Below are positions 4,877 to 5,970 of a DNA stretch of 5,970 nucleotides, piece by piece; the first letter of the stretch is position 1, and the number at the start of each line of letters is the position of its first letter. The stretch is from positions 1 through 5,970 of the forward strand of contig JAEUSE010000066.1 of the NCBI GenBank assembly GCA_016788805.1. Direction: 5' to 3'. This DNA comes from Candidatus Doudnabacteria bacterium (GTDB lineage Bacteria; Patescibacteriota; Doudnabacteria; UBA920). Made by a program: the position numbers and the translations under genes. The notes beneath the pieces were generated by a model. It made no database searches, was not told where the DNA came from, and saw only the letters and a list, made by a program, of their open reading frames with translations.

Positions 4877-5970
4877 ATGAAATTTTCAAAAAATAACCAA
4901 GCAGGTTCGATACTCATATTTGTAGTGGTGTTCGCGTTTGTTGCGTCATTGGTTATTTTGGCTTTGCTGGGTAATGCTACAACGCAGCTTCGGTTGACCC
5001 GAGCGAGTCAAGATAGGGAGTTGGCCTTTCATATCGCCGAGGCGGGCGCGAATTATTACCAATGGCATTTGGCGCATTTTGGAACGGACTACGCAGATGG
5101 CACCGGCCAAACCGGGTGCAACCCATGCGGTCCTTATCTACATGACTTCAAAGACTTTGATACCGCTCAAACTGTGGGTCAATATAGTTTACTCATTTAT
5201 CCGCCGCCGACCGGAACAACCGTAACAACCATTGTGTCTACTGGTTATACTTTGGCAAATACAAACGTGAAGCGCGTGGTTACCGTAAAATACGGTGTTC
5301 CGAGTTTGGCTCAATATGCTTTTTTAACCAACAGCTCAATGTGGATAGGGAACACGGAGTCGGTAAACGGACAGTTGTTTGCGAACGGGGGTATACGGTT
5401 TGACGGTACCGGTAACGCGCCTATTCAGTCGGCTAAATCAACGTATGTTTGTCCCTCTTGGTCGGGCAGTCCATGCCCTACTACCAAACCGGGTATTTGG
5501 GGGAGCGCTCCGGCGTCCACGCAGAGTTACTGGCAGTACCCACAGCCATCGGTAGATTTTTCAACCATGACAACAGATCTCGCGACTATGAAGGCCAATG
5601 CGCAGTCCGGTGGCATCTACCTCGCTCCTTCCGGAGGGCAGGGGTATAGTCTGGTGTTTAACAGTAACGGTACCGTGAGTATTTATGTGGTAAATAGTTT
5701 ACGATCGAACCCGACCGGGTACGATGTAAATGGTGTCGCTCACAATGAGTATTTAGACTACAATACTCGTTCTCTGCAGTCGACTCAAAGTATTCCTACA
5801 AACGGAATAATTTTTTCAGAAGATAGAGTATGGGTGGAAGGTACTGTTGCTGGCCGGGCGACTGTCGCCGCGGCGAAGTTTCCGTATAACTCAACCACCG
5901 CTCCGAGCATTCTCATTCCGAATAATATAGTGTATGCGGCAAAAGACGGCACCAATTCTTTGGGGCTTAT
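4877..5970 (+). CDS. PilX/GspK-like pilus assembly protein (3' end outside the window)
   Basis: The frame is open from ATG 4877 to the window edge, giving 364 residues with no stop. The N-terminus is MKFSKNNQAG, then a hydrophobic helix (about 11-33, SILIFVVVFAFVASLVILALL). It then follows the PilX/GspK N-terminal pattern: TQLRLTRASQDRELAFHIAEAGANYYQWHL, where the 'A-x-x-AEAG' stretch is typical. There is a Gly before the helix but no Glu at +5, as in PilX and GspK, so peptidase processing is possible but not certain. The rest is a large beta-rich extracellular region with conserved-looking stretches (VPSLAQYAFLTNSSMWIG, NGGIRFDG, NGIIFSEDRVWVEGTVAGRATVAA, ILIPNNIVY) that suggest a repetitive beta-helix-like fold near the cut end. 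Cysteine pairs are at 81/84 (CNPC) and 192/200. It starts 3 bp after the previous stop behind a strong Shine-Dalgarno, so it shares an operon with the two preceding prepilin genes. Such a protein usually sits with other minor pilins at the filament tip. Confidence 0.93.
   Translation, partial: MKFSKNNQAGSILIFVVVFAFVASLVILALLGNATTQLRLTRASQDRELAFHIAEAGANYYQWHLAHFGTDYADGTGQTGCNPCGPYLHDFKDFDTAQTVGQYSLLIYPPPTGTTVTTIVSTGYTLANTNVKRVVTVKYGVPSLAQYAFLTNSSMWIGNTESVNGQLFANGGIRFDGTGNAPIQSAKSTYVCPSWSGSPCPTTKPGIWGSAPASTQSYWQYPQPSVDFSTMTTDLATMKANAQSGGIYLAPSGGQGYSLVFNSNGTVSIYVVNSLRSNPTGYDVNGVAHNEYLDYNTRSLQSTQSIPTNGIIFSEDRVWVEGTVAGRATVAAAKFPYNSTTAPSILIPNNIVYAAKDGTNSLGL

Noticed and set aside
5449..5649. Plus-strand open frame of 66 codons inside the PilX-like gene
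   Set aside because: It is a different frame within an unbroken, family-typical reading frame and has no ribosome site.

Overview
The window looks like a piece of a Patescibacteria/CPR genome, most likely Parcubacteria-like. This is inferred from recognised protein styles, not from a search. The clues are: an exported protein made of DUF5666-like repeats beside prepilin genes; Ig-like repeats of the 'CTASGxWSG ... YTLQCTGPGGTAS' type fused to a prepilin; a PilX-like protein carrying 'IAEAGANYYQWHLAHF'; tight packing on one strand; and Shine-Dalgarno sequences missing from most starts. The code is standard: stops are TAG and TAA, with no in-frame TGA.

Layout (all genes on the + strand). Positions 1-44 may be the tail of an upstream gene. 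A GC-rich hairpin (67-90) follows, then a secreted three-repeat DUF5666-like protein (102-896). An 88-bp spacer with two overlapping palindromes leads to a small four-helix membrane protein (985-1377). A possible extended -10 promoter (about 1385-1393) lies just before a large prepilin-like protein with carboxypeptidase-regulatory-like (Cna-B-like) domains (1445-3370). A second prepilin-like protein with a GspJ/PilW-type head and tandem Ig-like repeats follows (3422-4873). Last is a PilX/GspK-like pilus component that starts 3 bp after the previous stop and runs off the window end (4877-5970).

The last three genes look like a minor-pilin set for a type IV pilus or pseudopilus. Each has an N-terminal hydrophobic helix for assembly into a filament and a large, Thr/Ser/Asn-rich beta-sandwich extracellular part, as expected of filament-tip or surface-display adhesins. 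The genes for the motor, platform, prepilin peptidase and major pilin are not in the window. The role of the DUF5666-like protein and the membrane protein is unknown; their placement next to pilin genes is only suggestive.

The most notable observations are a 74-bp near-identical block shared by the two otherwise diverged Ig-like repeats (possible gene conversion), a sugar-binding-like beta-sandwich apparently nested inside a Cna-B-like domain, an unusually long basic prepilin leader, a cysteine pair in each of the three C-terminal modules of the second pilin, and a recurring CCGCGGTG-TATA element. No RNA gene, CRISPR array, insertion sequence or attachment site was seen, and no gap between genes exceeds about 90 bp.
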